Shown: piece after piece, positions 18,762 through 27,807 of the stretch | Numbering within the stretch: the first letter of the stretch is position 1 | How the letters are laid out: each line of letters opens with the position of its first letter | DNA from: CAZKBP01 sp964551015 | GTDB lineage: Bacteria; Bacteroidota; Bacteroidia; Cytophagales; Microscillaceae | DNA length: 64,000 nt | Direction: 5' to 3' | NCBI GenBank assembly: GCA_964551015.1 | Contig: CAZKBP010000019.1 | Span: 1-64,000, forward strand | Program-made: the position numbers and the translations under genes | Notes under the pieces: generated by a model | The model's input: the letters and a program-made list of their open reading frames with translations, nothing else | What the model was told of the DNA's origin: nothing | Databases searched by the model: none

Positions 18762-19178
18762 TCAAGTGGGCATTTGCTTTTTGAGCATTTCTAGCATTTG
18801 AGCCATGGCTTGATGCAAAGCGTTGATGGCTTTGAGGGGGCGAACCATCACCTCAAAATCTATGATCTGACCCTGATCATTGAGCTGGATAATATCTACG
18901 CCCTTAACGTGAATGTCTCCAACTTGGGCACTGAACTCGAGTACCCAATCACGGCCGTCTACTACCTTACGCACGTACTGGAAACGCTCCAGTACTTGTC
19001 CGGCACCACTGAGGTACAATTTAGTAATCGATTTTCCTTTTTGGGGCGTCCAAACTACGGGGGAGTGAAATACGACTTCTTCGGCTAGCATTTGATCCAG
19101 CAAAGCCAGATCGTGTTTCTCTGTAAATTGATGCCAATGATGCCAAGTTTGCTCAATGGCGGGTGTTGCAAAGTTCAT
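18762..19178 (-). CDS. SnoaL-like/NTF2-fold protein
   Basis: This cytoplasmic 138-residue protein has the NTF2-like pattern: an N-terminal helix (HHWHQFTEKHDLALLDQMLAEEVVFHSP) leads into a curved sheet (VVDGRDWVLEFSAQVGDIHVKGVDIIQLNDQGQIIDFEV) and a C-terminal helix. Such folds bind small hydrophobic ligands or act as isomerases, and the sequence does not show which applies. A 28-bp dyad sits 10 bp before its start and may be an operator. Confidence 0.8.
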   Translation of the reverse strand: MNFATPAIEQTWHHWHQFTEKHDLALLDQMLAEEVVFHSPVVWTPQKGKSITKLYLSGAGQVLERFQYVRKVVDGRDWVLEFSAQVGDIHVKGVDIIQLNDQGQIIDFEVMVRPLKAINALHQAMAQMLEMLKKQMPT

Positions 19179-19187
19179 AGATTGCTT

Positions 19188-19215
19188 AGATTAGTTGTAT
19201 ATTTATAACTAATCT
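19188..19215. promoter_or_regulatory. Dyad before the SnoaL-like gene
   Basis: Perfect 9-bp arms AGATTAGTT and AACTAATCT with a 10-nt AT-rich centre lie just upstream of the SnoaL-like start. The position and the AT-rich middle fit a repressor operator. No regulator gene is adjacent. Confidence 0.5.
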
Positions 19216-19307
19216 AGGAAAATTTATATGAAATAAAAAGACTTCTGAACTATTCTGTATAAATCAGCTTAACCTGAAAAGAAGCCAACTAGCAACTCAC
19301 TACTATT

Positions 19308-19940
19308 TTAATCTAAATCAAAACGATAAATATCATCCATCGGGCTATTGTGCTCCATCTTGTACAATTCCTTGAGAATGCCATTGTGGACACTATAGAC
19401 CCACCCGTGGAGCGTGGGGCGTTTTTCTCTTTTCCAAGCTTTTTGGATGATGGAAGTTTTGGCTAGATTGTTTACTTGCTCCATCACGTTGATCTCCACC
19501 AGACGGTCTAGTTGTTCCTGCGAATCTCGGATTTCGTCTAATTCTTTTTGATGCAATCGATAGACATCCTTGATGTTACGCAACCATTTGTTGATTAAAC
19601 CCTGTGGTTGATGAGACAAGGCTGACCGCACTCCGCCACAATTGTAATGCCCACACACGATGATATGATTTACTTTCAGTTTTTCCACGGCAATCTCGAG
19701 TACGCTTAGCATATTCAAATCGGTATGCACCACGAGGTTGGCGATATTACGATGCACGAAAATCTGCCCGGGATTACTATTGGTAATTTCGTTGGCAGGT
19801 ACGCGACTATCTGAGCATCCAATCCAAAGGAATTCTGGGGTTTGCCCTTGCGCCAGATTTCTGAAATAGTTGGGGTCATCAGCGAGTCTTTCTTTGACCC
19901 AAGCTTTATTTTCTAGCAGTAATTTTTCGTAAGATTCCAT
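19308..19940 (-). CDS. Beta-class carbonic anhydrase
   Basis: This 210-residue cytoplasmic enzyme interconverts CO2 and bicarbonate. The zinc site is complete: Cys42 and Asp44 in GCSDSRVP, and His98 and Cys101 in CGHYNCGG. Asp44 and Arg46 form the usual dyad. It sits 65 bp after a SulP transporter on the same strand. Together they probably form a bicarbonate uptake and balance unit, or the anhydrase supplies bicarbonate for carboxylases. Confidence 0.96.
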   Translation of the reverse strand: MESYEKLLLENKAWVKERLADDPNYFRNLAQGQTPEFLWIGCSDSRVPANEITNSNPGQIFVHRNIANLVVHTDLNMLSVLEIAVEKLKVNHIIVCGHYNCGGVRSALSHQPQGLINKWLRNIKDVYRLHQKELDEIRDSQEQLDRLVEINVMEQVNNLAKTSIIQKAWKREKRPTLHGWVYSVHNGILKELYKMEHNSPMDDIYRFDLD

Positions 19941-20005
19941 AAGTATTTGTCAGCAAAAATCAACTTAAAAAAGATTGGTTCCCTTTGAATACGTACCCCA
20001 ATTAA

Positions 20006-21580
20006 TCAGTTGAGGACTTGTTTGATGGGGGCATTGGCTTTGTCAGCGAGCCGTTGGTCGGCATAATCTACCGTGATGTTTTTCATTTTGGCCTCTTCTT
20101 CAAACTCTTCCAACAACTCGGCCACATCACTATCAATAAAGCGAGAACGTGAAATATCTACAATCACATAACTCCCCTCTTCTATGCTTTCTAGGGCACT
20201 CATCAAGACGGGTTTGTTGAGAAAGGAAACATCTTTGTAGAGGCGTAGCAGGAAATTATCCCCGTCCTTGGTAATAGAAACCGAAGAATGGAAATTGGTA
20301 CGAATCACGTAGATCAATCCAATGAAAATGCCGATCGTAACGCCAATCAATAAATCCGTCAGTAGAATCGCTATGATCGTGATGATGAAAGGAATAAATT
20401 GGGAAAGCCCCTTGGCTTTAATTTCTTTGAACACCGAAGGACGCGCTAACTTGTAACCCACCAACAAGAGAATGGCGGCCAAGCAAGCCAGAGGCACTTT
20501 ATTCATATAATTGGAAATGAAAGCCACCGAAAGTAGTAAGAACATCCCGTGGAAAACCGCCGCCATCTTGGTTCGCCCACCCGAATTGATATTGGCCGAG
20601 CTCCTCACGATCACGGAAGTAACCGGAATGCCCCCAATCAGTCCGGCTACGGAGTTACCCACACCCTGCGCGATGAGTTCACGGCTGAGGGGGGAGCGTC
20701 TTTTGAAAGGATCAATTTTATCCACCGCCTCTACGGTTAGTAGCGACTCGATACTCGCCACGAAGCCAATCGTGACGCCGGTGATCCATACTTGCTTATT
20801 TAGGATATACGAAAAGTCGGGTAGGGTAAAGGCCCCGATGAAGTCTCCAAAGTTTTGAAAGACAGGGACGGATACCAAGTGTGTTTTTCCTAAAACCAAA
20901 TCAGGAGCATAGCTAGCAAAAGCCGAATTGAGCAATACGCCCAAGATCACCACCACCAAAGCTCCGGGAAGCCAGTTCAATTTCTTGAGAGGCGTATTTT
21001 CCCACAAAATTAAGATCCCTAAGGAGACCGCACTGATGATAAAAGCACCCCATTCTATCTGCCCAAAAGCGTGCAAGAGCAAAGTGAAGGTATTTTCTTC
21101 ATCATTCGCCCAGAATCTATCCAGCCCAAACAGTTCTACATCGTAGCCAATGGCGTGAGGAAGTTGTTTGAGAATCAAAATTACGCCAATCGCAGCCAGC
21201 ATCCCTTTAATCACCGAAGAGGGTATATAATAGGCAATAAATCCGGCTTGCATCAAGCCTAAGCCAATCTGTATCAATCCACCAATGACTACCGCCACCA
21301 AAAACCCTTCAAACACGCCAATTTCTTGAATACCTGCCAACACGATGGCCGTCAGACCTGCAGCCGGGCCACTTACACTCAATTGTGATTGACTAATCAT
21401 CGGTACTACCAAGCCTCCTACCATGCCCGCGATGAGGCCAGAGAAGAAAGGGGCTCCAGACGCTAAGGCAATTCCCAGACATAAAGGAACTGCCACCAAA
21501 AAAACGACCAAGCCAGCGGGTAAGTCATATCGAATGTTTGCCAGATAATTCTCCTTTTGGAGTACGAATTTCTTGCTCAT
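20006..21580 (-). CDS. SulP family anion transporter
   Basis: This 524-residue inner-membrane protein carries the SulP pattern: DLPAGLVVFLVAVPLCLGIA in the first helix, SGPAAGLTAIVLA next, and GIPVTSVIVRSSANINSGGRT later. About ten to twelve helices fill residues 20-415. A C-terminal STAS domain follows (YVIVDISRSRFIDSDVAELLEEF). SulP proteins carry sulfate or bicarbonate. The carbonic anhydrase gene directly downstream argues for bicarbonate, an inference from gene order. Confidence 0.92.
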   Translation of the reverse strand: MSKKFVLQKENYLANIRYDLPAGLVVFLVAVPLCLGIALASGAPFFSGLIAGMVGGLVVPMISQSQLSVSGPAAGLTAIVLAGIQEIGVFEGFLVAVVIGGLIQIGLGLMQAGFIAYYIPSSVIKGMLAAIGVILILKQLPHAIGYDVELFGLDRFWANDEENTFTLLLHAFGQIEWGAFIISAVSLGILILWENTPLKKLNWLPGALVVVILGVLLNSAFASYAPDLVLGKTHLVSVPVFQNFGDFIGAFTLPDFSYILNKQVWITGVTIGFVASIESLLTVEAVDKIDPFKRRSPLSRELIAQGVGNSVAGLIGGIPVTSVIVRSSANINSGGRTKMAAVFHGMFLLLSVAFISNYMNKVPLACLAAILLLVGYKLARPSVFKEIKAKGLSQFIPFIITIIAILLTDLLIGVTIGIFIGLIYVIRTNFHSSVSITKDGDNFLLRLYKDVSFLNKPVLMSALESIEEGSYVIVDISRSRFIDSDVAELLEEFEEEAKMKNITVDYADQRLADKANAPIKQVLN

Positions 21581-21857
21581 AATACTATTCTAATTGGAAT
21601 CATTGGCCATCAGCCATTTAATGATAGAATTAAGATGCTTCTACCGTGGAGCAACTAAGATAATAAAAAAACTCTCATTCTAAAATGCCAAAGAATAATT
21701 TATTATCATCCTCACCTATGACATTCCAATGATTCGGTAATTCCACGTTTTTTGGTGTAGCGCCCCAGACTAATCTCTTTAAACAAGACTTCAAGTGCGA
21801 TTTTACGGCTTTTTTATTTTTTAGAAAAGTGTAAATTGCAAACAAAAATGACTGAAA

Positions 21858-22784
21858 ATGGCACGTAAAATCCTCCGCTATGCCTTGTTAGCACTCGTTA
21901 TTGCCTTGATTGTTCCTATCTTACTATTCTTTCGTCAGGATATTCCCGTGGAGACTTTGAAGGCAGCATATACCAACCCACATTCCCAATTTATAGAAAT
22001 AAATGGTATGGCTGTTCATTATCGAAGCGAAGGGCAGGGCTTTCCGGTAGTGTTAATTCACGGAACCGCGTCTTCTTTGCACACTTGGGAAGTTTGGACA
22101 AAGACTCTAAAAAAAGACTTTCAGGTTATTCGGATGGATTTGCCTGCTTTTGGTCTGACTGGCCCGCATCCGGATCGAGATTACAGGATTGCAGCTTATG
22201 TAGACTTTATACATCTTTTTCTAGAAAAATTAAAAGTCAAGAGATGCCATATGGGCGGCAACTCATTGGGAGGGTTGATCAGTTGGGAATATGCTTTGGC
22301 ACACCCCGAGCGAGTGGATAAAATGATCTTGATCGATGCGGCGGGCTACCCCTCCGAACGAAAAGACCCTTGGGTATTTCGCTTGGCTCGTACGCCGATT
22401 CTGAACCTGTTGGTAAGATACGTTACGCCTGTTTCTTTTATCGAGAATAATCTCGAGCAAGTCTACGCCGATGATCGGAAAATCAGCCAAGATTTGATTG
22501 ATCGGTATTACAAAATGACCCTGAGAGCAGGCAATCGGCAAGCCTTCATCGATCGTAGTAGTACTCAATCTGAAGTCCATCACGAGCAAATTCCTCATAT
22601 CCAAAATCCAACGCTGATCCAGTGGGGAGCCGATGATACTTGGATTCCGCTGTCTAGGGGCAAGCGATTTCACGAGGATTTACCCCATTCCGAATTGATT
22701 ATCTATGAAAATGCCGGACACGTGCCCATGGAAGAAATTCCTGAGCAAACCGTACAGGATGCACTCAGGTTTTTGAAGAAATAA
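21858..22784 (+). CDS. Alpha/beta hydrolase, membrane-anchored
   Basis: This 308-residue hydrolase has one N-terminal hydrophobic segment (about residues 6-25) that anchors it or exports it. The nucleophile is Ser136 in GGNSLGG. The acid is Asp259 or Asp260 in WGADDTW, and the base is His288 in NAGHVP. The oxyanion-hole segment is VVLIHGTASS. The substrate is unknown; close relatives are listed as esterases or haloalkane-dehalogenase-like proteins. It is transcribed alone. Confidence 0.9.
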   Translation: MARKILRYALLALVIALIVPILLFFRQDIPVETLKAAYTNPHSQFIEINGMAVHYRSEGQGFPVVLIHGTASSLHTWEVWTKTLKKDFQVIRMDLPAFGLTGPHPDRDYRIAAYVDFIHLFLEKLKVKRCHMGGNSLGGLISWEYALAHPERVDKMILIDAAGYPSERKDPWVFRLARTPILNLLVRYVTPVSFIENNLEQVYADDRKISQDLIDRYYKMTLRAGNRQAFIDRSSTQSEVHHEQIPHIQNPTLIQWGADDTWIPLSRGKRFHEDLPHSELIIYENAGHVPMEEIPEQTVQDALRFLKK

Positions 22785-22830
22785 TCGTTTTTTGAGCCAA
22801 ACAAGAGGATTAGAAAGAAATAGAACATTT

Positions 22831-23229
22831 TTACACTTTTACTCGCTTTGCCCCGATCAACACCTGGTATCTTTCCAAGGTCGTGAATTTTGCCAAAGGC
22901 CAGACCGCGGGAAAACCTTCTTCCTTGGCTAAATGAATTGCTTGATTTTCACCTAAATATACGCCAACGTGCGCTCCCCAAGCTTGTTCGTGGCTATTCC
23001 ATAACAAAAGGTCTAATGGCTCCAATGTTTCTACCCTGAGTGTAGATTGAGCATCTTCCCAAAGCTCACTCGAGCGGAAATCAGGAATTTCTCTCCCATA
23101 GTGACGTAAGAGTTCATAGGCAAAAACCTGACAGTTTGCCCCTCCTACCAGGCCATTGCTAGCAGGTGAACCCGGATAATGTGCTGATTGATAAGGCACT
23201 TGCATAAAGTGTGGTGGTATTTCTAGCAT
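22831..23229 (-). CDS. NlpC/P60-like cysteine hydrolase
   Basis: This small 132-residue protein has the NlpC/P60-like arrangement: Cys33 in GGANCQVFAYELL, His87 in WGAHVGVYLG and a possible third polar residue at His99 in AIHLAKEEG. No signal peptide is visible, so it may act in the cytoplasm or be exported another way. Family members cut peptidoglycan peptides or related amides. It is convergent with the hydrolase upstream and stands alone. Confidence 0.7.
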   Translation of the reverse strand: MLEIPPHFMQVPYQSAHYPGSPASNGLVGGANCQVFAYELLRHYGREIPDFRSSELWEDAQSTLRVETLEPLDLLLWNSHEQAWGAHVGVYLGENQAIHLAKEEGFPAVWPLAKFTTLERYQVLIGAKRVKV

Positions 23230-23372
23230 CTGTTTCTGTTTCTATCCTTCTACAAAAATACAAAATAGCTCTGGCTTGAATCCAGCTTTCGCCAGGTGTT
23301 TTTGCTTCTTTAAAATACCTTTTAAGGGTCATCACCAGACCGATAGGAGTAGTGCTTGCAGCATCTAAAAGT

Positions 23373-23380
23373 TAAATTTG
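23373..23380 (+). promoter_or_regulatory. -7 motif of the RND efflux operon
   Basis: TAAATTTG is a full match to TAnnTTTG, placed about 105 bp before the adaptor start. No clear -33 box was found at the right distance. Confidence 0.45.
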
Positions 23381-23486
23381 TATATAAATTAATTGGTATA
23401 ACAATTAGTCCATTCTAAGCTCTGAATACTGAAACAATTCGCTCATCAAACGACTTAGAAGAGTATCATTGAAAATTTTTTTAACT

Positions 23487-24593
23487 ATGAAAATCAGACA
23501 AATATCCATCGTTTTGGCGGTATTGGTCATCATTGGAGCCGTCATCGCCAGTCGCTTTTTGGGTAGCAAGGAAGAAGAAAAACCCGAGGCCAAACCCAAG
23601 GCTCTTCCCAAAGTCAACACGATTACTATCAAAAACAGCAACATACAAGCACCCATTATCGTGACAGGTAAGCTCGTTGCTCCTGACAAGGTGGAGCTTT
23701 TTGCCGAAGTTTCAGGAGTGCTTCTCAAATCTAGTCAAGCTTTTAAGGAGGGAAATGCTTTTGCCCGCGGCAACTTGATGATTAGTATAGATGATGAAGA
23801 AGCTCGCCTAAACATGCTCTCCCAAAAAAGTGCGCTCCTGAATGCCATCACACGCATGATGCCCGACATGAAGCTAGATTATCCCGAGGCTTATCCAGAT
23901 TGGCAGCAGTATCTAGATAAATTTGACGTAGAAAGTAACCTGAAACCCCTTCCTGAAGTCAATCAGGACAAAGTACGCTATTATGTCATTGCCAACAATA
24001 TTTACAATCAATATTACGCAATCAAAAGTCAAGAAGCACGTTTGCGAAAATACCGAATTTATGCCCCTTTTTCTGGTGTGGTAAGTGAAGCTAACATTAA
24101 TCCAGGTACTTTGGTAAGAGTAGGTCAAAAACTAGGCGAATTTATTAATGCCTACAATTATGAACTGCAAGCAGCCGTCAGCGTGGGAGATTTGGAGTTT
24201 ATGAAAGTAGGCGATCAAGTCAAACTGACCTCTGACAACATCAGCGGGGAATGGCTGGGGGTGATCAAACGCATTAGTAATCGCATAGACCCTAGCACTC
24301 AATCTGTGAATGTATTTATTGGCGTAGGAGGTAAAAAGCTAAAGGAAGGCATGTTCCTCAGCGGAACGATCAAAGCCGACGAAGTCAGCCAAGCTGTCTC
24401 TATCTCGAGAAACTTGCTCAACGATGACAATCAGGTATTTATTGTAGAGAATAAGCGGTTAAAACTTCAAGAAGTCAAGCCAGTTCGCTACACGGGCAAC
24501 GAAGTCGTGGTAAAAGGTTTGAAAAACCAAACCCAGCTCGTCAATGAGTCTTCTAAGGAGTTTTTTGAGGGAATGGAAGTCGAAGCAAATTAA
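23487..24593 (+). CDS. RND efflux periplasmic adaptor (MFP/HlyD family)
   Basis: This 368-residue membrane-fusion protein links the RND pump to TolC. The start at 23487 gives the membrane anchor (MKIRQISIVLAVLVIIGAVIA). The barrel-sandwich halves are visible as VTGKLVAPDKVELFAEVSG and YAPFSGVVSEANINPGTLV, and the membrane-proximal part as KRISNRIDPSTQSVNVFI. Only a short helical hairpin separates the lipoyl halves. It is the first gene of a three-gene operon, 45 bp before the pump. Confidence 0.92.
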   Translation: MKIRQISIVLAVLVIIGAVIASRFLGSKEEEKPEAKPKALPKVNTITIKNSNIQAPIIVTGKLVAPDKVELFAEVSGVLLKSSQAFKEGNAFARGNLMISIDDEEARLNMLSQKSALLNAITRMMPDMKLDYPEAYPDWQQYLDKFDVESNLKPLPEVNQDKVRYYVIANNIYNQYYAIKSQEARLRKYRIYAPFSGVVSEANINPGTLVRVGQKLGEFINAYNYELQAAVSVGDLEFMKVGDQVKLTSDNISGEWLGVIKRISNRIDPSTQSVNVFIGVGGKKLKEGMFLSGTIKADEVSQAVSISRNLLNDDNQVFIVENKRLKLQEVKPVRYTGNEVVVKGLKNQTQLVNESSKEFFEGMEVEAN

Positions 24594-24638
24594 CATCTAA
24601 ATCTCAAAAAAAGCTTACTCTCTAAAAAAACATTCACT

Positions 24639-27600
24639 ATGAGAAGTATCATCACATATTTTGTAAAATATCCTATCACGGGCAATGTGATCATGGTTTT
24701 GACCATCCTCTTGGGGATGATTAGTCTTTTCTCGCTCAGCACGACTTTTTTTCCCGAGGAAAGAGAAAAATTTATCAATATAGAAATTACCTATCTGGGG
24801 GCTTCGCCTTCCGAGATAGAAGAAGGGGTAATCATCAAGATCGAAGACAATCTCAAAGGAGTTACTGGCATTGACCGTGTCCTCTCTACGGCCAAAGAAA
24901 ACAGTGGAAGCATAGAAGTAGAAGTACTCAAGGGCTACGATGTAGATTTGGTGCTACAAGATGTAAAAAACGAAGTGGATCGCATCAGTTCTTTCCCTGC
25001 GGGCATTGAGCCTCCTGTGATTTACAAAGTAGAAAATGTCAACGCAGCCATCAGCTTTGCCATCAGTGGAAAGACCAAATTAAAAGTACTCAAAGAATTT
25101 GCCCGTGAGGTAGAAAACGACCTTCGCGCCGTTAAGGGCATTTCTAAGGTAGAGCTGAGTGGCTTCCCCGAAGAGGAAATCGAGATCGCTTTCCGCGAAA
25201 ATGATCTTCGCGCCTATGACCTCAGCTTTGAAGAAGCCGCCAGTGCCATACGCCGGGCCAATCTCGAGATCACCGGAGGAACCATCAAAGGAGAACAAGA
25301 AGAATTACTCATCCGAGCCGAGTATAAAGGCTACTATGCCCAAGAGCTAGAAAATATCGTCATCAAAACCAATGAAGACGGAGCCCTCATTCGCCTTCGT
25401 GATATTGCGGATGTCAAAGATCGCTGGTCAGACAATCCCGACCGAAATTTCTTAGATAGAGAAAGAGCCGTCGTAATTCAGGTCAATAGTACCTTGGAAG
25501 AAGATATTCTTTACACAACCAACTATATCCGTGGCTATATCAAAGAGTTTAACGAACGCCACGACGTGGTAAAAGCAACCATCATTCAGGATCAATCGGA
25601 AGTACTACAAGAGAGAATTGATCTTCTGATTGAGAACGGGATAGTGGGAGCAGTTCTCGTGTTGATCTTACTTTCTATTTTCCTCAATATCAATCTGGCT
25701 TTTTGGGTGGCCGTAGGAATTCCCATTTCTTTCTTTGGCATGTTTGTCATCGGTCTAGGTGCAGATATGACCATCAATGTAATTTCTCTCTTCGGGATGA
25801 TTATCGTAATTGGAATACTAGTGGATGATGGAATCGTCATCAGTGAAAATATCTACCAACACTACGAACGAGGAAAATCGGCCAACCAAGCTGCTATTGA
25901 TGGAGCTATGGAAGTAGTTCCAGCGGTATTCACAGCGGTATTCACTACCATTATCGCTTTTTCTTCTTTCTTTTTCTTTGACGGGCGGACGGGAGATTTC
26001 TTCTCCAGCATGGGTTTCGTGGTGGTAGCCACACTAGGTTTTTCACTCATTGAAGCTTTCTTAATTTTGCCCGCGCACGTAGCTCACTCTAAGGCACTCA
26101 AAGGCAATTACAAAGACAAAACGCCTAACATCGTGGAGCGCAATGTGAATAAAGGACTGGCTTGGTTCAGTGACCACGTGTATGCTCCGGTCTTGCGTTT
26201 TTGTTTGGATAATAAAGCGCTGACCATGGCCATCTTCATTGGGATGTTCATCCTCGTGGTCGGTGTACTGAGAGGGGGTATTGTGAAGTTTACCTTTTTC
26301 CCGAATGTAGAGCAAAACAATGTACAGATTACGCTGAAAATGCCCGCAGGAACCCGAGACTACATCACCGAAGAAAGGCTAGAAGACATAGAAAAAGCCA
26401 TCAGTCAAGTCAATGAAAAATTGAAAAAAGAACACGCGGGCGAAAGCATCGTCAAAGCCGTCAAGATGAGTGTAGGCCCTTCTACCTATCAAGGAAATAT
26501 CAATATCATCTTGGCTGATGCCGAAAAACGTAAGTACAAGGCTTTTCAAATTGCCAATATGATTCGAGAAGAAACCGGAGAAATTCCCAATGCCGAAGAA
26601 GCTACTTTCGGTACACTCAGCCCCTTTGGAAAACCCATTTCGGTTTCGCTGCAAAGCTTTGATTTAAAAGAACTCCGTGCGGCCACCGAAGAACTAAGAG
26701 AGGCCATGGCCGAAATGCCCGAGGTTAAAAACATCGTGGATACCGACCAGGAAGGACTCCGCGAGGTCAAAATTCGCCTCAAAGACAAAGCGTATCAATT
26801 GGGCTTGCAGGTACAAGACATTGTAGGGCAGGTTCGCCAAGGCTTTTTTGGAAATGAAGTGCAGCGCTTGCAAAGAGGCATCGACGAGGTCAAGGTATGG
26901 GTGCGCTATGGCAATCAGTATCGCTCTAATGTCGAGAACTTGGAGGAAATGCGTATCCGCGTCAATGGGCAGTCTTATCCCTTACGAGAGTTAGCTGATT
27001 TTAGGATAGAACGTGGTATCGTGTCCATTAATCACTTAGATTCTCGGCGAGAGATCAGAATTGAGGCCGACATGGTAGACCCTGAGGCTTCGCTGACAGA
27101 GGTACTCGGCAAGATCGGACAGCAAAAGCTCCCTCCGGTCTTAGAAAAACATCCTAGTGTTTCTTTTACCCAAGAAGGTCAGCAACGCGACTCAGCTAAG
27201 ACGGGAGAATCAGCCGGCTTTGTCATGCCGATTGTACTCATTTCCATGTTTACTTTGATTACCTTGACTTTTCGTTCCTTCTGGCAGCCGGTGGTGATCT
27301 TTTCTTTACTGGCGTTTGGATTTATTGGGGTTGTGATTGGGCATGCCATTCACGGCTATCCTTTGAGTATTCTTTCTTTCTTGGGAGTAGTAGCCTTGAT
27401 TGGTGTGATGATTAATGATTCGCTGGTGCTCGTGAGTGCCATGAATAATTACCTAAAAGAAGGCAAGGATTTTAAAACGGCGGTTTATGAAGCAGGGCTT
27501 TCTCGTTTTCGGGCCATCGTGCTGACTACAGCTACGACCGTAGCAGGATTAGCCCCTTTGATTTTGGAGAAAAGCTTCCAAGCGCAGTTTCTAGTGCCCA

Positions 27601-27782
27601 TGGCCATTTCGCTCTCCTACGGAATTGCGATGGCTACTTTTGTAACCCTCATTGCTTTGCCCGTGATGTTGACGGTGCTCAACCGAGGAAAAGTCTACAT
27701 GACTTGGCTCTGGGAAGGTAAAAAACCCAGCCCCGAAATGGTAGAACCTGCCGTCAAAGAACTCGCTTCTGAACACGAATAA
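24639..27782 (+). CDS. RND family efflux pump (AcrB/MexB-like)
   Basis: This 1047-residue inner-membrane pump is driven by the proton gradient. It has two large periplasmic loops and 12 helices. The helix-4 proton relay appears as GILVDDGIVISENIYQ with the paired Asp. Helix 10-11 contains GVVALIGVMINDSLVLVSAM. The N-terminus (ITYFVKYPITGNVIM) is typical. Its substrate class (drug, lipid or metal) is uncertain because the helix-4 signature fits the drug/lipid branch without naming a ligand. It is the middle gene of the operon. Confidence 0.95.
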   Translation: MRSIITYFVKYPITGNVIMVLTILLGMISLFSLSTTFFPEEREKFINIEITYLGASPSEIEEGVIIKIEDNLKGVTGIDRVLSTAKENSGSIEVEVLKGYDVDLVLQDVKNEVDRISSFPAGIEPPVIYKVENVNAAISFAISGKTKLKVLKEFAREVENDLRAVKGISKVELSGFPEEEIEIAFRENDLRAYDLSFEEAASAIRRANLEITGGTIKGEQEELLIRAEYKGYYAQELENIVIKTNEDGALIRLRDIADVKDRWSDNPDRNFLDRERAVVIQVNSTLEEDILYTTNYIRGYIKEFNERHDVVKATIIQDQSEVLQERIDLLIENGIVGAVLVLILLSIFLNINLAFWVAVGIPISFFGMFVIGLGADMTINVISLFGMIIVIGILVDDGIVISENIYQHYERGKSANQAAIDGAMEVVPAVFTAVFTTIIAFSSFFFFDGRTGDFFSSMGFVVVATLGFSLIEAFLILPAHVAHSKALKGNYKDKTPNIVERNVNKGLAWFSDHVYAPVLRFCLDNKALTMAIFIGMFILVVGVLRGGIVKFTFFPNVEQNNVQITLKMPAGTRDYITEERLEDIEKAISQVNEKLKKEHAGESIVKAVKMSVGPSTYQGNINIILADAEKRKYKAFQIANMIREETGEIPNAEEATFGTLSPFGKPISVSLQSFDLKELRAATEELREAMAEMPEVKNIVDTDQEGLREVKIRLKDKAYQLGLQVQDIVGQVRQGFFGNEVQRLQRGIDEVKVWVRYGNQYRSNVENLEEMRIRVNGQSYPLRELADFRIERGIVSINHLDSRREIRIEADMVDPEASLTEVLGKIGQQKLPPVLEKHPSVSFTQEGQQRDSAKTGESAGFVMPIVLISMFTLITLTFRSFWQPVVIFSLLAFGFIGVVIGHAIHGYPLSILSFLGVVALIGVMINDSLVLVSAMNNYLKEGKDFKTAVYEAGLSRFRAIVLTTATTVAGLAPLILEKSFQAQFLVPMAISLSYGIAMATFVTLIALPVMLTVLNRGKVYMTWLWEGKKPSPEMVEPAVKELASEHE

Positions 27783-27807
27783 AGCTTATTTTTTAACCTG
27801 AAATATC

